64,000 nucleotides of DNA from assembly GCA_023415775.1 (NCBI GenBank), contig JAEZJM010000025.1:124001-188000 (forward strand), in the 5' to 3' direction. The notes under the pieces were generated by a model. It saw nothing but the letters and a program-made list of their open reading frames with translations. It was not told the origin of the DNA and searched no databases. Positions within the stretch are counted from its first letter, which is position 1; every line of letters starts with the position of its first letter. The position numbers were made by a program, and so were the translations under genes. Source of the DNA: Bacillota bacterium (GTDB lineage: Bacteria; Bacillota; Negativicutes; Sporomusales; UBA7701). Positions 8,492-17,280 of this stretch are shown here, piece by piece.

Positions 8492-9487
8492 CTATTTATA
8501 GCGGTCGCCCAGTTTTGCCTTCTTGATGAGATTCATATATTGCGCATCCTCCGCCTTGAGGAACTTGCTGAAATCCTCGACCCCAAGATACTTCAGGTCG
8601 ACGCTCAGTTCTTCGGCCTTGGCCTTGAATGCGGCATCTTCCATGCTATTCTTGAAGATGTCGTGCATCTGCTTCACCAATTCCGGAGGAGTATCCTTGG
8701 GCGCCAGCACGCCGCGCCACATGGTGAACTTGAAGTCTACCCCCTGCTCCTTGGCGGTAGGCACGTTCGGGAACTTGGCCAGGCGTTTTTCACCGAAGAC
8801 GCCGAGAATGCGAAGCTGCCCGGCATGGGCCTGGGGAATGCCTTCAGGCGCCGACACCATCACCGCGTCGACATGTTTGCCAAGCACGGCGGTGATCTGC
8901 GGACCGCCGCCCTGGAAGGGCACATGCTTGAACTTGACATCGCCGACAAAGTTTTCAAAGGCCAGAGCCGCCAGGTGGGTCCCGCCGCCCGAGCCGCCGT
9001 TGCCCACCGTAACTTCGCCGGGACGCTTTTTGGCATCAGCCAGGAAGTCCTTCAGATCCTTATAGGGAGAATCTTTGGGAACCATGATCATGCAGGCATT
9101 GTCGGCGATCAGGATAACCGGGGCGAATGTATTGATGTCGAACTTGACCGAGCTCATGTGCATCTTGGAAACCATCGGCGAAGCGGCCGCCACGATACCG
9201 TAGCCATCTCCCTTGTACTTCATCGCCTCGGTATAGCCAATGGCCGCACCGCCGCCGGGAACGTTCTTCACGATCAGTTGCTGGTTGCCGGCATGCTTCG
9301 GAAAGACGTTGCCGAGGGCGCGGAACAGCACATCGGTCGCGCCGCCCGCATCCCAGGGGATAATGATTTCCACCGCTTTCGTCGGATACTTGGGCGCCTC
9401 GGCCTTCTGCGCGGCCGGGCCGCCGCAGCCGGCAAGCACCAAAGCCGTGACCACCAGGACAGTCATGACTAAAACCAGTTTGCGCAC
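8492..9487 (-). CDS. tctC: TTT transporter substrate-binding lipoprotein TctC (Bug family)
   Basis: Extracytoplasmic solute receptor of the tripartite tricarboxylate transporter, 331 residues. An N-terminal signal peptide ends in lipobox LAGC with Cys21 as the lipidated residue. The mature part begins with the Bug-family signature AVEIIIPWDAGGATD (about 39-53); the PGGGAAIGY loop (about 78-86) and the GNGGSGGGTHLAAL loop match the ligand-carboxylate binding loops. It captures the substrate and delivers it to TctAB. The GTG start has RBS AAGGAGGGGG. First gene of the operon, with the shared 12-bp element about 100 bp upstream. Confidence 0.92.
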   Translation of the reverse strand: MRKLVLVMTVLVVTALVLAGCGGPAAQKAEAPKYPTKAVEIIIPWDAGGATDVLFRALGNVFPKHAGNQQLIVKNVPGGGAAIGYTEAMKYKGDGYGIVAAASPMVSKMHMSSVKFDINTFAPVILIADNACMIMVPKDSPYKDLKDFLADAKKRPGEVTVGNGGSGGGTHLAALAFENFVGDVKFKHVPFQGGGPQITAVLGKHVDAVMVSAPEGIPQAHAGQLRILGVFGEKRLAKFPNVPTAKEQGVDFKFTMWRGVLAPKDTPPELVKQMHDIFKNSMEDAAFKAKAEELSVDLKYLGVEDFSKFLKAEDAQYMNLIKKAKLGDRYK

Positions 9488-9582
9488 TACAGTCCCCCTC
9501 CTTAGGTTGAATGAGTTAAGGCGAAACTATATTATTTGATAATTCTGCCAGTATCTTGGATTTCCTCCCAGTAAAGAAAAAT

Positions 9583-9594
9583 ATTGCCTGCCAA
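9583..9594. promoter_or_regulatory. Candidate operator, copy 1 (upstream of tctC)
   Basis: ATTGCCTGCCAA on the plus strand, 96 bp before tctC. An identical 12-mer lies at 11971-11982, also 96 bp before the isomerase-like gene and in the same orientation. The core TTGcCtGcCAA is partly palindromic. Confidence 0.5.
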
Positions 9595-9617
9595 TAAGCA
9601 CACGGAGCAACGGCCTG

Positions 9618-10568
9618 TTACCGCCGGCCAGCTATATACCTGTCTAGCTGCGGACGGGTCGGGTACCCCTCCACGTCGCCCCGCACCATCACCGCCAGCG
9701 AACCGATGGCGTTGCCGCGGACGACCGCTTCCGGCAAGCCAAGGCCTTCCAGAATAGCGGACAACACCCCGACGGCGAAGCCGTCGCCTGCGCCGACGGT
9801 ATCAACGACCTGGCGAACTGGGAACCCTTTTTGATAGCCTTCGCGCCGTCCGTTCGCGTCCAGGAAGGAATAATAGGAGCCGTCCGAACCGTTTTTCATT
9901 ATCACATACCTGTTGCCCAGATTGTGGAAAAACGGAGATACTTCCCGCCAGTCGGCCGTACCGGCCAACAGTTCGGCTTCGGCTAGGCCGGGCAGAATCA
10001 GATCGCTGTGGGCAGCAATCTGCAGCAGGGTATCCTTGGCCTGCTCGGCCGTCCACAGTTGCAGCCTGATATTAGGGTCGAAGGACACCAGCAGTCCGTT
10101 CCGCTTTGCCATGGCGAGCGCGGCGAACAGCGTCTCGCGGCAGGTTTCGCTCAAGGCAGGAAAAATGCCTGTCACGTGAAGGATTTTGGCCTGCCGGAAG
10201 TAGCCCTCGTCGAGAACGCCCGGCGTGATGCGGCTGGCGGCGGATCCGCGGCGGTAATAGAGGACGAGCGGGTCGCCAATCAGGTTTAGCTCTTTGACCA
10301 GCAGTCCGGTAGGGCAGTCGTCGGAAAATAGCACCCGGGAAGTATCGACCCCTTCCCCGCGGATGGTGTTGCGAATATAGGTGCCGAAAGGATCGCGCCC
10401 GAGGGCGCTAATCCAGCCAACATTGTGACCGAGCCGGGCCAGACCGATGGCGACGTTCGACTCCGCCCCCGCGATACGCCGCGAGTAACTGGTGACGAAT
10501 TGCAGCGAATCGCTTTGGTCGGCGACCATCATCACCATGCTCTCGCCGATGGTGATCACTTCAAGCAT
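9618..10568 (-). CDS. kdgK: 2-keto-3-deoxygluconate kinase (PfkB family)
   Basis: Ribokinase-family sugar kinase, 316 residues. It has the N-terminal Gly-rich entry GAESNVAIGLARLG (about residues 34-47), the PfkB signature DTVGAGDGFAVG (about 255-266, catalytic Asp in GAGD), and the YYRRGSAAS segment (about 104-112) common in 2-keto-3-deoxygluconate kinases. It would phosphorylate 2-keto-3-deoxygluconate to KDPG for aldol cleavage. It lies 50 bases after the isomerase-like gene and probably forms an operon with it, which fits uronate or aldonate breakdown. No KDPG aldolase gene is visible. RBS GGAGAGG. Confidence 0.85.
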   Translation of the reverse strand: MLEVITIGESMVMMVADQSDSLQFVTSYSRRIAGAESNVAIGLARLGHNVGWISALGRDPFGTYIRNTIRGEGVDTSRVLFSDDCPTGLLVKELNLIGDPLVLYYRRGSAASRITPGVLDEGYFRQAKILHVTGIFPALSETCRETLFAALAMAKRNGLLVSFDPNIRLQLWTAEQAKDTLLQIAAHSDLILPGLAEAELLAGTADWREVSPFFHNLGNRYVIMKNGSDGSYYSFLDANGRREGYQKGFPVRQVVDTVGAGDGFAVGVLSAILEGLGLPEAVVRGNAIGSLAVMVRGDVEGYPTRPQLDRYIAGRR

Positions 10569-10618
10569 AGGAGCACCTCTCCAGGGAAATATCCTCTGCG
10601 CGGACGCAGCACACCTTC

Positions 10619-11875
10619 TTAAAACGATGGATTTTTGTCCAGGAAACGCCAGAAGTTGCCGCCAAGCAGGCCTTCGGCGTCGCGCTTAAGCTCAGCCTCG
10701 TCGAGCTTCCAGCCAGTCGCCAGCAGGTCACTGTACTTATCCACCATCACCTTGCCGATAATCTTCCGCGAATGGTCCCACTTGTAAATCAGCTGATCGA
10801 GAATCCGTGCGTCAGAATGCTGGGGCACAAAACTCAGGCCGAGCAGTTCCATGCGCATGCGGGTGATCTCCTCGATGAGCGACGGATTGTTCAGGAACCA
10901 CCAGCAGCCGAACACCAGCAGGTTGCGGAATTTGCGCGCCGTCACCGCCAGCTCGTGCTGATTCTCTCGCGCCAGCATCGTGACGAGGAACTTGTTGTCG
11001 GGATACTTCTCGCACAGGTACTCCAGCGGCCGTACAGAGCTTTTGCCCACCGAATCGCCGGCGACTCCGAGTTTAAGATTGACGAGCTTGTTTACGCCGA
11101 TCATCATCGCGAACGGGACATCGAGTTCTCGCGACACCGGTATTACGCACTCCTCGACCAGCCGCGAACGCAGCGAGTCTTCGGGCACCATGAAGGACGG
11201 CGGCAGGGATACGGCCATGTAAAGTGCCTTCATCCGCTTGATCCAGTCGCGCAGGAAGCGTTTAACCTCCTCGACGGTCGTCGCGTCGAGGCGCTTATCA
11301 ACGTTGTAACCCCATTCACGCAGCAGCATGTAGGACTGTTCATAGGCATTGAGCAGCGGATCGATCCTGAGCGCAGCAAGGAAGCGGGGATCGTCGTAGC
11401 CGCCGTTCAGCCATACGGCGCGCTCTTTGGCGTCAAATGGGTCATTCGTCATCACGACCGCTTTGACCCCGGAAATCGCAAAAACCTTGTCAATAAACTG
11501 ACCTGGAGTGAAGGAGGAGCAAAACTCCCGGAATGAGCCCAGATTGCGCGAGCCTACGTCAAGGCCGAGCTTCGCCAGCACGGTGAGAACACCCCGCTGA
11601 CCCTCGCTGACCGGCGAATTCTCGATGAACAGGTTCCGCCAGATCATTTCAGCCTGCTCCTTCTTGCTCAGCGCAAAATACTGCTCGTACGGCATACCGG
11701 TATAGCGGAAGTTTTCCGCAATCAGGTAATGGTAAGTGACGAGTTCGTCCACGCCCCACAGCAGCAAATCGCCGAACCCCTCTGCAAAGATATGGGTGTG
11801 CAGATCGGTAATCGGCGTCGCCGCCAAAGCCCTTTCGACCGCCTGCGGCAGATTTTCCTTCGTAACCATAGCCAT
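10619..11875 (-). CDS. Glucuronate isomerase-like amidohydrolase-fold protein
   Basis: TIM-barrel protein of 418 residues in the uronate isomerase (UxaC) branch of the amidohydrolase superfamily. The metal motif DLHTHIF (about 24-30) opens the barrel; GGNFWRFL near the C-terminus and the LVFGCWWFLN stretch match UxaC-type proteins. True UxaC is usually about 465 residues, so this is a shorter relative and may isomerise or hydrolyse a different sugar acid. Promoter-proximal to kdgK, with the shared 12-bp element upstream. ATG at 11875 has GAAGGGATG 7-10 bases upstream. A function with the imported TTT substrate is an inference. Confidence 0.72.
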   Translation of the reverse strand: MAMVTKENLPQAVERALAATPITDLHTHIFAEGFGDLLLWGVDELVTYHYLIAENFRYTGMPYEQYFALSKKEQAEMIWRNLFIENSPVSEGQRGVLTVLAKLGLDVGSRNLGSFREFCSSFTPGQFIDKVFAISGVKAVVMTNDPFDAKERAVWLNGGYDDPRFLAALRIDPLLNAYEQSYMLLREWGYNVDKRLDATTVEEVKRFLRDWIKRMKALYMAVSLPPSFMVPEDSLRSRLVEECVIPVSRELDVPFAMMIGVNKLVNLKLGVAGDSVGKSSVRPLEYLCEKYPDNKFLVTMLARENQHELAVTARKFRNLLVFGCWWFLNNPSLIEEITRMRMELLGLSFVPQHSDARILDQLIYKWDHSRKIIGKVMVDKYSDLLATGWKLDEAELKRDAEGLLGGNFWRFLDKNPSF

Positions 11876-11970
11876 TAAAAATCATCCCTTCTGTTTGATC
11901 GGCAAACGCCTGCTTGCATCAAATATCTTCGGCATATTATTCCATATTAATAATACTACATGTGCCGTTG

Positions 11971-11982
11971 ATTGCCTGCCAA
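11971..11982. promoter_or_regulatory. Candidate operator, copy 2 (upstream of isomerase-like gene)
   Basis: ATTGCCTGCCAA, identical to 9583-9594. It would place the isomerase-kdgK unit and the TTT operon under one regulator, which is not encoded in the window as far as I can tell. Confidence 0.5.
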
Positions 11983-12131
11983 AACCTCCGGCCAGAATTA
12001 AATTTTCATAATATGAAAGCGATTTTCGTCACGCTGCGTAAAATCCGACTATTGTCAATTTAATTAATATTAGGTGAAATTTTCTCAAGCCGCTGTCGCT
12101 TGCCGGTAGGGATCAGCTACAGCCTGAAAAA

Positions 12132-12859
12132 ATGAAAGGGAGAATTAAAAGGAGAAACGCAGCCCGTATTTTTGTCCTCTGCTTCGTGTTGCTGTTTGCT
12201 TTTGGCTCTCTTTCCGCCGCGGCCGCCGACCAGACCGTCCTCAAGCCGAAAGCAAAGGCAAAATCGCCGTCCAGCTCAACGTCGCCCAGGCATCGGAGGA
12301 AGACGTAAACATCCAGTCCTCCAAGGGAACGGTCGATGTGCAGCTGACCGACGGCCAGCCCCTTGAGGTCTTTTCGCCGCAGTACTTCTTCTTCAATGCC
12401 CCGTACGTCATCAAGGACTACGACCACTTCGTCCGCGTCTGGAACGGCCCCATCCTTGGCCCCGATGACCTGGCCGGCCTCAAGCTCCGCCTGCCGGTCG
12501 TCCCCACCTGGGTCGCCGTCTGGAAGGAGCTTGGCGCCGAACCCGTGCCCATCACCCTCCTCGACCTCTACCAGGCTCTCAAAGACGGGCGGGCCGAAGC
12601 CTCAGAAGGAGATCTGCCCCAAATCGTGTCCTTCGCCGACCGCAAGCTGGTCACGGATGCCATGGGCAAAGCCTGCGAATGGGCGACCGCCCAAACCGAG
12701 ACAAACGAAAACAACCTCTTGGCCCAGCTCAAAGCCGCCGGTATGACCGTCTCCACCCCCGACGCCGCCGCCATCCGCGCCAAGGCCAAACCGGCCGTCG
12801 AGCAATTGTTCAAAACCGCCTGGCCGGTGACCACCTGGCCGGAAGTCCTCGCCCAGTAG
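12132..12859 (+). pseudogene. Decayed TRAP-transporter substrate-binding protein (DctP)
   Basis: The signal peptide is intact in one frame from ATG 12132 (hydrophobic core RIFVLCFVLLFAFGSLSAAA), but that frame stops near 12312. From about 12248 a second frame carries DctP-like sequence: SKGKIAVQLNV, then FSPQYFFFNAPYVIKDYDHF, then GPDDLAGLKLRLPVVPTWVAV and the C-terminal AWPVTTWPEVLAQ. The remaining total is about 240 codons against about 330-350 for the family. Segments seem missing between the mature N-terminus and the interface region, around 12450, and around 12610. I see at least one frameshift plus internal deletions, with no small or large TRAP permease genes nearby. Treat the 12338-12859 open frame as a remnant. 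Confidence 0.8.
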
Positions 12860-12873
12860 CAGTATATACCGAC

Positions 12874-12902
12874 AAAAGCCTCCCGCGCTGCGGGAGGCTT
12901 CT
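12874..12902 (+). terminator. Terminator after dctP remnant
   Basis: GCCTCCCGC-GCT-GCGGGAGGC followed by TTCTT; the preceding AAAA also allows minus-strand use. Confidence 0.8.
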
Positions 12903-12931
12903 TAATTCGAATCAAATATCGCCGTAGTTCC

Positions 12932-12968
12932 GAAAACAACGGCAACGCCGTTAATAGACGTTGCCGTT
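12932..12968 (-). terminator. Terminator of glutamate synthase-like gene
   Basis: AACGGCAACG and CGTTGCCGTT pair around an 11-base loop; on the minus strand the stem is followed by GTTTTC. Confidence 0.7.
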
Positions 12969-13001
12969 AGAAATCAGATGCCACCCGGTAACCGCCCAGG
13001 C

Positions 13002-14633
13002 CTATCCTTGCAGGATCTTGTACGCGCGATCGTCTAGGGCATCGGTGATAAACGGAATCTTAGTCTCCCGCTGAGTCTCCCTGTTGCCGGAAACGATATC
13101 GCCGCGGTCAATCTCGGCGGTCGAAAACTTGCGGGCGCCGGCCATAAGCTGCTGAAGACCGGCATTAAGTTTATCAGCGCAAGTCCACATCGCGATCGCC
13201 CCATAGGGGATATCCTTCATCGCGTCGTTGCCGACCTTCCGCTGCACATCCTGATAGCCGGCGAAAATCTCCTGCGGAGAAGACCCGCAATCACCTAAGC
13301 TTGCCGGCAAGGACTCCCAGTTGCCATTCAGGGCAACGCGGCGTTCCGGGTTCAACGCCCCCTCGATATTGGCCCCTAGGAACCCAGGGATCATTAGCGT
13401 CCTGCCCATGCAGATCAGCTTGACAAACGGCGCGCCCAGTGACAGCGCCTTGAACATATGGTCTTCGCGCGCCAGCCCGCCGCCGAAGGCCATATCCACC
13501 ACCTTGTGCCCGGCCTTGGCGAGCACGGTCGCGTACTCGTAAGCTTTGGAGTGCAGCAGGATCGACGGCACGCCCCAGGTTTCCATCATATTCCACGGGC
13601 TCATCCCCGTCCCGCCGCCAGAACCGTCGATCGTCAGCAAGTCCAGTTTTGCGTCGGTCGCGAACTTGATCGCCATCGCCAGAGCTTCCATGCCGTACGA
13701 GCCGGTCTTGAGCGAAATCCTCTTGTAGCCGATATCGCGCAGATACTGGACGTTTGCCATAAAATCTTCCCTGACCTGGTCGGCTGACGACAAATTGGTG
13801 TAGCCGAGCCGGCTGTGGCGGGCGAACGACTTGATGGCCCCGAACTTATACGCCTCCCGGACCTCCGGCAGCGTCGGATCGGGATCGACGATATAACCCC
13901 TGTTTTTCAGGAAGGTCGCATACTCGAGATCCTTCACCTGGATTTCCCCGCCGATATCCTTCGCGCCCTGGCCCCACTTGAGTTCGATCACCACTTTATC
14001 GCCGTATTTGTCAATAACGTACTTGGCGACGCCGTTGCGGGCGTCCTCCACGTTCATCTGGACGATGATCGCCCCGTAGCCGTCGAAGTAACGCAGATAG
14101 CAGTCGATGCGGCGGTCGAGCTCCGGCGCACTCGTTATCTTACCGTTCTCCATGACCGATTTCTTGTCGACGCCGACAACGTTCTCGCCGATGACAATCG
14201 GGATGCCGACGAGAGCCGCGCCGATCGCGAACGATTCCCAGTACTTCGCGGCGATAAATGTCGATCCCAACGCCCCAGTCATCAGCGGCATCCGGCACTT
14301 GGTTTTGACCTCCTGCCCGAATTCGCACTCCGTACTGACGTTGGGGAAAATGCAGTCGTCCTGGGAATTCGACAGCCCCGGGGGCAGCCCCTGGGCACCG
14401 AAGTTATAACCCTGAATTCTGAGCGTGCCGTACGACACTCCAACGTGAGTGGTGTTACCGCTGCCGGCGGTCACCGCGCCGAAATCCCGCGGATAAAGCA
14501 TCTTGCGTCCGCGGATGCTCGACAGCCAAGTTTCGCACTTTCCCTGGCAATCGGCCCGGCACAGCGAACACAGCCCCGACTCTAAGCGGTTACCCCTGTT
14601 GACTGTTCCAAGAACATCGTTAATTTTATCCAT
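13002..14633 (-). CDS. FMN-binding glutamate synthase family protein
   Basis: 543-residue protein matching the synthase (FMN/Fe-S) barrel of the large glutamate synthase subunit without the glutaminase domain. Visible are the FMN/2-oxoglutarate barrel segment ELKWGQGAKDIGGEI (about 219-233), DGSGGGTGMSPW (about 340-351) and the C-terminal substrate-side region. A cysteine set near the N-terminus, CSLCRADCQGKCETW (about 22-36), is a likely Fe-S or zinc site. It may form glutamate from 2-oxoglutarate and ammonia, or act on another substrate, as many stand-alone homologues are uncharacterised. The start at 14633 is chosen because GAGAGGTGG sits just upstream; the TTG at 14648 overlaps that site. 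Monocistronic. Confidence 0.82.
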   Translation of the reverse strand: MDKINDVLGTVNRGNRLESGLCSLCRADCQGKCETWLSSIRGRKMLYPRDFGAVTAGSGNTTHVGVSYGTLRIQGYNFGAQGLPPGLSNSQDDCIFPNVSTECEFGQEVKTKCRMPLMTGALGSTFIAAKYWESFAIGAALVGIPIVIGENVVGVDKKSVMENGKITSAPELDRRIDCYLRYFDGYGAIIVQMNVEDARNGVAKYVIDKYGDKVVIELKWGQGAKDIGGEIQVKDLEYATFLKNRGYIVDPDPTLPEVREAYKFGAIKSFARHSRLGYTNLSSADQVREDFMANVQYLRDIGYKRISLKTGSYGMEALAMAIKFATDAKLDLLTIDGSGGGTGMSPWNMMETWGVPSILLHSKAYEYATVLAKAGHKVVDMAFGGGLAREDHMFKALSLGAPFVKLICMGRTLMIPGFLGANIEGALNPERRVALNGNWESLPASLGDCGSSPQEIFAGYQDVQRKVGNDAMKDIPYGAIAMWTCADKLNAGLQQLMAGARKFSTAEIDRGDIVSGNRETQRETKIPFITDALDDRAYKILQG

Positions 14634-14672
14634 AAGTCCACCTCTCAAAGCATGAAAATGTAACTATTGTAT

Positions 14673-14701
14673 AATATACAGATATTTTATTCCCTTGTCT
14701 A
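14673..14701 (-). promoter_or_regulatory. Sigma-A-type promoter of glutamate synthase-like gene
   Basis: Minus strand TAGACA (-35), 17-bp spacer, TATATT (-10), ending about 40 bp before the start codon. An inverted repeat GGAAATG-N11-CATTTCC (14710-14734) directly upstream is a possible regulator site. Confidence 0.55.
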
Positions 14702-14759
14702 GGAACACAGGAAATGTTTTTTGTATACATTTCCGTAATAAGGGACATCTCACATAATG

Positions 14760-14795
14760 AAACAAAATAAGACGACCGCCACTCTGCCGTGGCGG
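14760..14795 (-). terminator. Terminator of M20 peptidase gene
   Basis: Minus strand CCGCCAC-N6-GTGGCGG followed by a T-rich run TCTTATTTTGTTT. Confidence 0.75.
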
Positions 14796-14814
14796 CCATC
14801 AGGTCCCCATGCCG

Positions 14815-16080
14815 TTACTTGTCGGTGTGCAGATAATCATAAGCGGTCAGCGTATGGATGGTCGCCAACTTAATCAGATCACCGACCTCAATGTATTCGT
14901 CGGGGCCGCCGAAGTTATAGCCGTGCAGCCCGCAGTTCACGGAAGGCACAGCCTTCAGCAGCCGGTAAAGCCGGGCATCCGAAGCCCCTACCCGCATGTT
15001 CGTCGCGACCTCCTGCCCCCACACAGCACGGCAGTTTTGCGCCGCAAGCGCGAAAATCTCGTGCCCGGGATCAGACCAGTTCGGCGCCCAGGAGCGAACC
15101 GTCCGGAACGTCAACCCGTCCAGCGACCCAACCGCGGCCTGCGCCTCCGCCTCCGCCTCGGCCAGCGTTACCCCGGCCGGAATCCTTATATCGCCCCGCG
15201 TAAGCGCGGCCGCCGGGATCAGATTGGGCGACGACCCGCCCTCGATCATCCCGAAGTTTACCGTCACCCTTTGGAGAACTTCCGTCTCCCCCGCCCCTGA
15301 CAAAGATTCCGAAAGCTGCCCCGCGGCGGCGATCGCGGCGGCAACCTCGGGAGGCGAAGCGACCGGCATGCCCTCCAGCGCCATCTTCAGCTTCGCCATA
15401 CCGGCCACCAGGCGATCAATGGCGTTAATTCCCCGGTGAACATGTGCGCCGTGTCCGGCCTTGCCCACAGCCGCCAGTTCGAACCACAGAAGCCCCTTCT
15501 CGCCGAAGCGCAGCACCCTTGAGGTGCCGATATCCCCGGAAATCATCGCGTCACCGGCGGCGTGAGGCACAGTGTCTAGCAGGTACTTAGTACCCAGCAC
15601 CCCCATGCTCTCCTCGTCGCCGGCCAGCGTTATCACCAGTTCCCCAGACCAGGCTTCGCGGCATCCGGCGAGCAGCATGAAGGCCAGGATGTGGCACGCT
15701 ATTCCGCCCTTCATATCAGCGGCCCCGCGCCCGTACAGGCGGTCGCCGACAAGCTCCCCGCCGAAGGGATCGACCGTCCATGTCTGCCTGTCCCCAACCG
15801 GGAAAGTGTCGAGATGGCCGTTGAAAACCAGCCGCCTGCCCGTGCGCCTGCCCCTGATTCTGGCAACAAGGTTGGCCACCGGCTTCTCCAGCATCGGGTA
15901 GGAAAGTTCAATCCCCGGGATCTGGCCCAGTATCTCGCCGACGGCCTCGGCGACCGCACGGGTATCGGACGGCGGGTTCTCGCTCGGGACGCGCACCAGC
16001 CGCGAACATATCGCCACAAGCTCGTCGCTCCGCTCCCGCACCGCCGCCGCCAGGGCTTGCCTAACATCATCCGCCATCAT
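14815..16080 (-). CDS. M20 family metallopeptidase (ArgE/DapE/CPG2 type)
   Basis: Zinc-dependent amidohydrolase of about 421 residues. Metal-site motifs are NGHLDTFPVG (His/Asp), GRGAADMKGG (bridging Asp), and GDEES with the general-base Glu followed by a ligand Glu. The dimerisation-domain insertion includes GHGAHVHRG. It would hydrolyse an N-acyl amino acid, a dipeptide or a carbamate; specificity is not readable. GGAGGAGG lies 4 bases before the ATG at 16080 and 7 before the next ATG at 16077, so either may be used; upstream in-frame codons lack an RBS. It lies 88 bases after the GT9 gene and may share its transcript. Confidence 0.85.
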   Translation of the reverse strand: MMADDVRQALAAAVRERSDELVAICSRLVRVPSENPPSDTRAVAEAVGEILGQIPGIELSYPMLEKPVANLVARIRGRRTGRRLVFNGHLDTFPVGDRQTWTVDPFGGELVGDRLYGRGAADMKGGIACHILAFMLLAGCREAWSGELVITLAGDEESMGVLGTKYLLDTVPHAAGDAMISGDIGTSRVLRFGEKGLLWFELAAVGKAGHGAHVHRGINAIDRLVAGMAKLKMALEGMPVASPPEVAAAIAAAGQLSESLSGAGETEVLQRVTVNFGMIEGGSSPNLIPAAALTRGDIRIPAGVTLAEAEAEAQAAVGSLDGLTFRTVRSWAPNWSDPGHEIFALAAQNCRAVWGQEVATNMRVGASDARLYRLLKAVPSVNCGLHGYNFGGPDEYIEVGDLIKLATIHTLTAYDYLHTDK

Positions 16081-16167
16081 GCAGCCTCCTCCGGCCCCAA
16101 AACACATTATACCGTATCTGGCAATAATCATACCAGACAGGCCGGCAGGACGCAATCCGCGTGCGGC

Positions 16168-17280
16168 CTATCGCGGGCGGGGGCCATAGCCGCTCCCGAC
16201 CCCGACGTCCGGGCGCCGTTTTTCTCCGGGCAGCGTTCGTACCGCCCCCTCCCCGGCGACCCTGTATACCTGCTTGACGACCTGCTCGGGCGTCACGCCG
16301 CTCATGCACGCGGCCGCCCCCCCGGGACATGTCCTCCTGAAGCAGAAAGAGCAAGCCTGCCTGCTGACGACAACAGCGTTTTTCTCCCCCGGCGGCGCTA
16401 GCCGCGCCGGGTCGGTCGGCCCAAAGATGCCCACCGTCGGCGTCCCCACCGCCGCCGCCATATACAGCGGCCCGGTATCCCCCGCCACCACCACCGCCGC
16501 CTTAGCCAGGACCGCCGCCAGCTCAAGCAGCCCCGTCCGCCCTGTCGCATTTGCTACCGGCACGCCCGCCGCGGCGGCAATCTCCCGCGCCAGCGGCGCC
16601 TCCGCCCGGCTGCCGCACAGCATCACGGTAAAATCGCCGGCCAACAGCCTGGCTGCCCGCGCATACAAAACGGCCGGCCAATTCTTCGCCGGCCACGTCG
16701 TCCCCGGCGCCAGCACCGCCAGCCTGCGCCTGCGAGGTAAAGCCAGATCGTCCAGCAGCCCGTCCGCCGCCCTCACGGCCTCCTCCGGCAAAGCCAGCGT
16801 CATCCGCCGCTCAGTCGGCACAATGCCCAGCGGCCGCAGCACCCCCAGATACCTGTCCGTGATATGGCGCCCCAGCGGCGCCGCCGTTTCGTCCATGAAC
16901 AGGGCGTTGAGCTCCTTCGTACCGCTCATGCCGATGCGCCGGCCGGTTTCCGCCATTCTGGCGATCATCCCGCTCAGGAACAGGCCATGCACATCGAGGA
17001 CGGCGTAAAAGCGCCTTCCCGCCAAAGTTCGGCGCAGCTCCCGCCACATCGCCGCCGCCCTGCGCAGTTCGCAATCCCGCAGGTGCCGCTCGAACCGCTC
17101 CCGCGACCAAACAATCGCCTCATCGACGTGCGGGTTGTATCTCACAAGATCGGCGGCGACCTCACCCACCAGCCAGGTGATCCGGCAATCCGGCCACGCC
17201 GCCTTCAGCGACGCGGCTACCGGCGTGCAATGGATGACGTCGCCGATCGCGCTCAGCCTGATAATCAATATCTCCCTCAT
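16168..17280 (-). CDS. Glycosyltransferase family 9 (heptosyltransferase-like)
   Basis: GT-B fold glycosyltransferase of 370 residues like ADP-heptose:LPS heptosyltransferases. The N-terminus EILIIRLSAIGDVIHCTPV carries the GDV/IH acceptor-side motif. The C-terminal half has LAPGTTWPAKNWP and GDTGPLYMAAAVGTPTVGIF, the nucleotide-sugar binding signature. It would transfer heptose or a related sugar to an outer-membrane lipid A-core acceptor, an argument for a diderm cell. A cysteine-rich segment (QACSFCFRRTCPG, about 314-326) near the end is common in this family. Start at 17280 has GGAGGTGG about 10 bases upstream; the longer frame has no RBS. Confidence 0.85.
   Translation of the reverse strand: MREILIIRLSAIGDVIHCTPVAASLKAAWPDCRITWLVGEVAADLVRYNPHVDEAIVWSRERFERHLRDCELRRAAAMWRELRRTLAGRRFYAVLDVHGLFLSGMIARMAETGRRIGMSGTKELNALFMDETAAPLGRHITDRYLGVLRPLGIVPTERRMTLALPEEAVRAADGLLDDLALPRRRRLAVLAPGTTWPAKNWPAVLYARAARLLAGDFTVMLCGSRAEAPLAREIAAAAGVPVANATGRTGLLELAAVLAKAAVVVAGDTGPLYMAAAVGTPTVGIFGPTDPARLAPPGEKNAVVVSRQACSFCFRRTCPGGAAACMSGVTPEQVVKQVYRVAGEGAVRTLPGEKRRPDVGVGSGYGPRPR

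Noticed and set aside
12338..12859. A functional short binding protein starting at GTG 12338
   Set aside because: The coding similarity begins upstream in another frame with a signal peptide, and key DctP segments are missing; it is part of a pseudogene.
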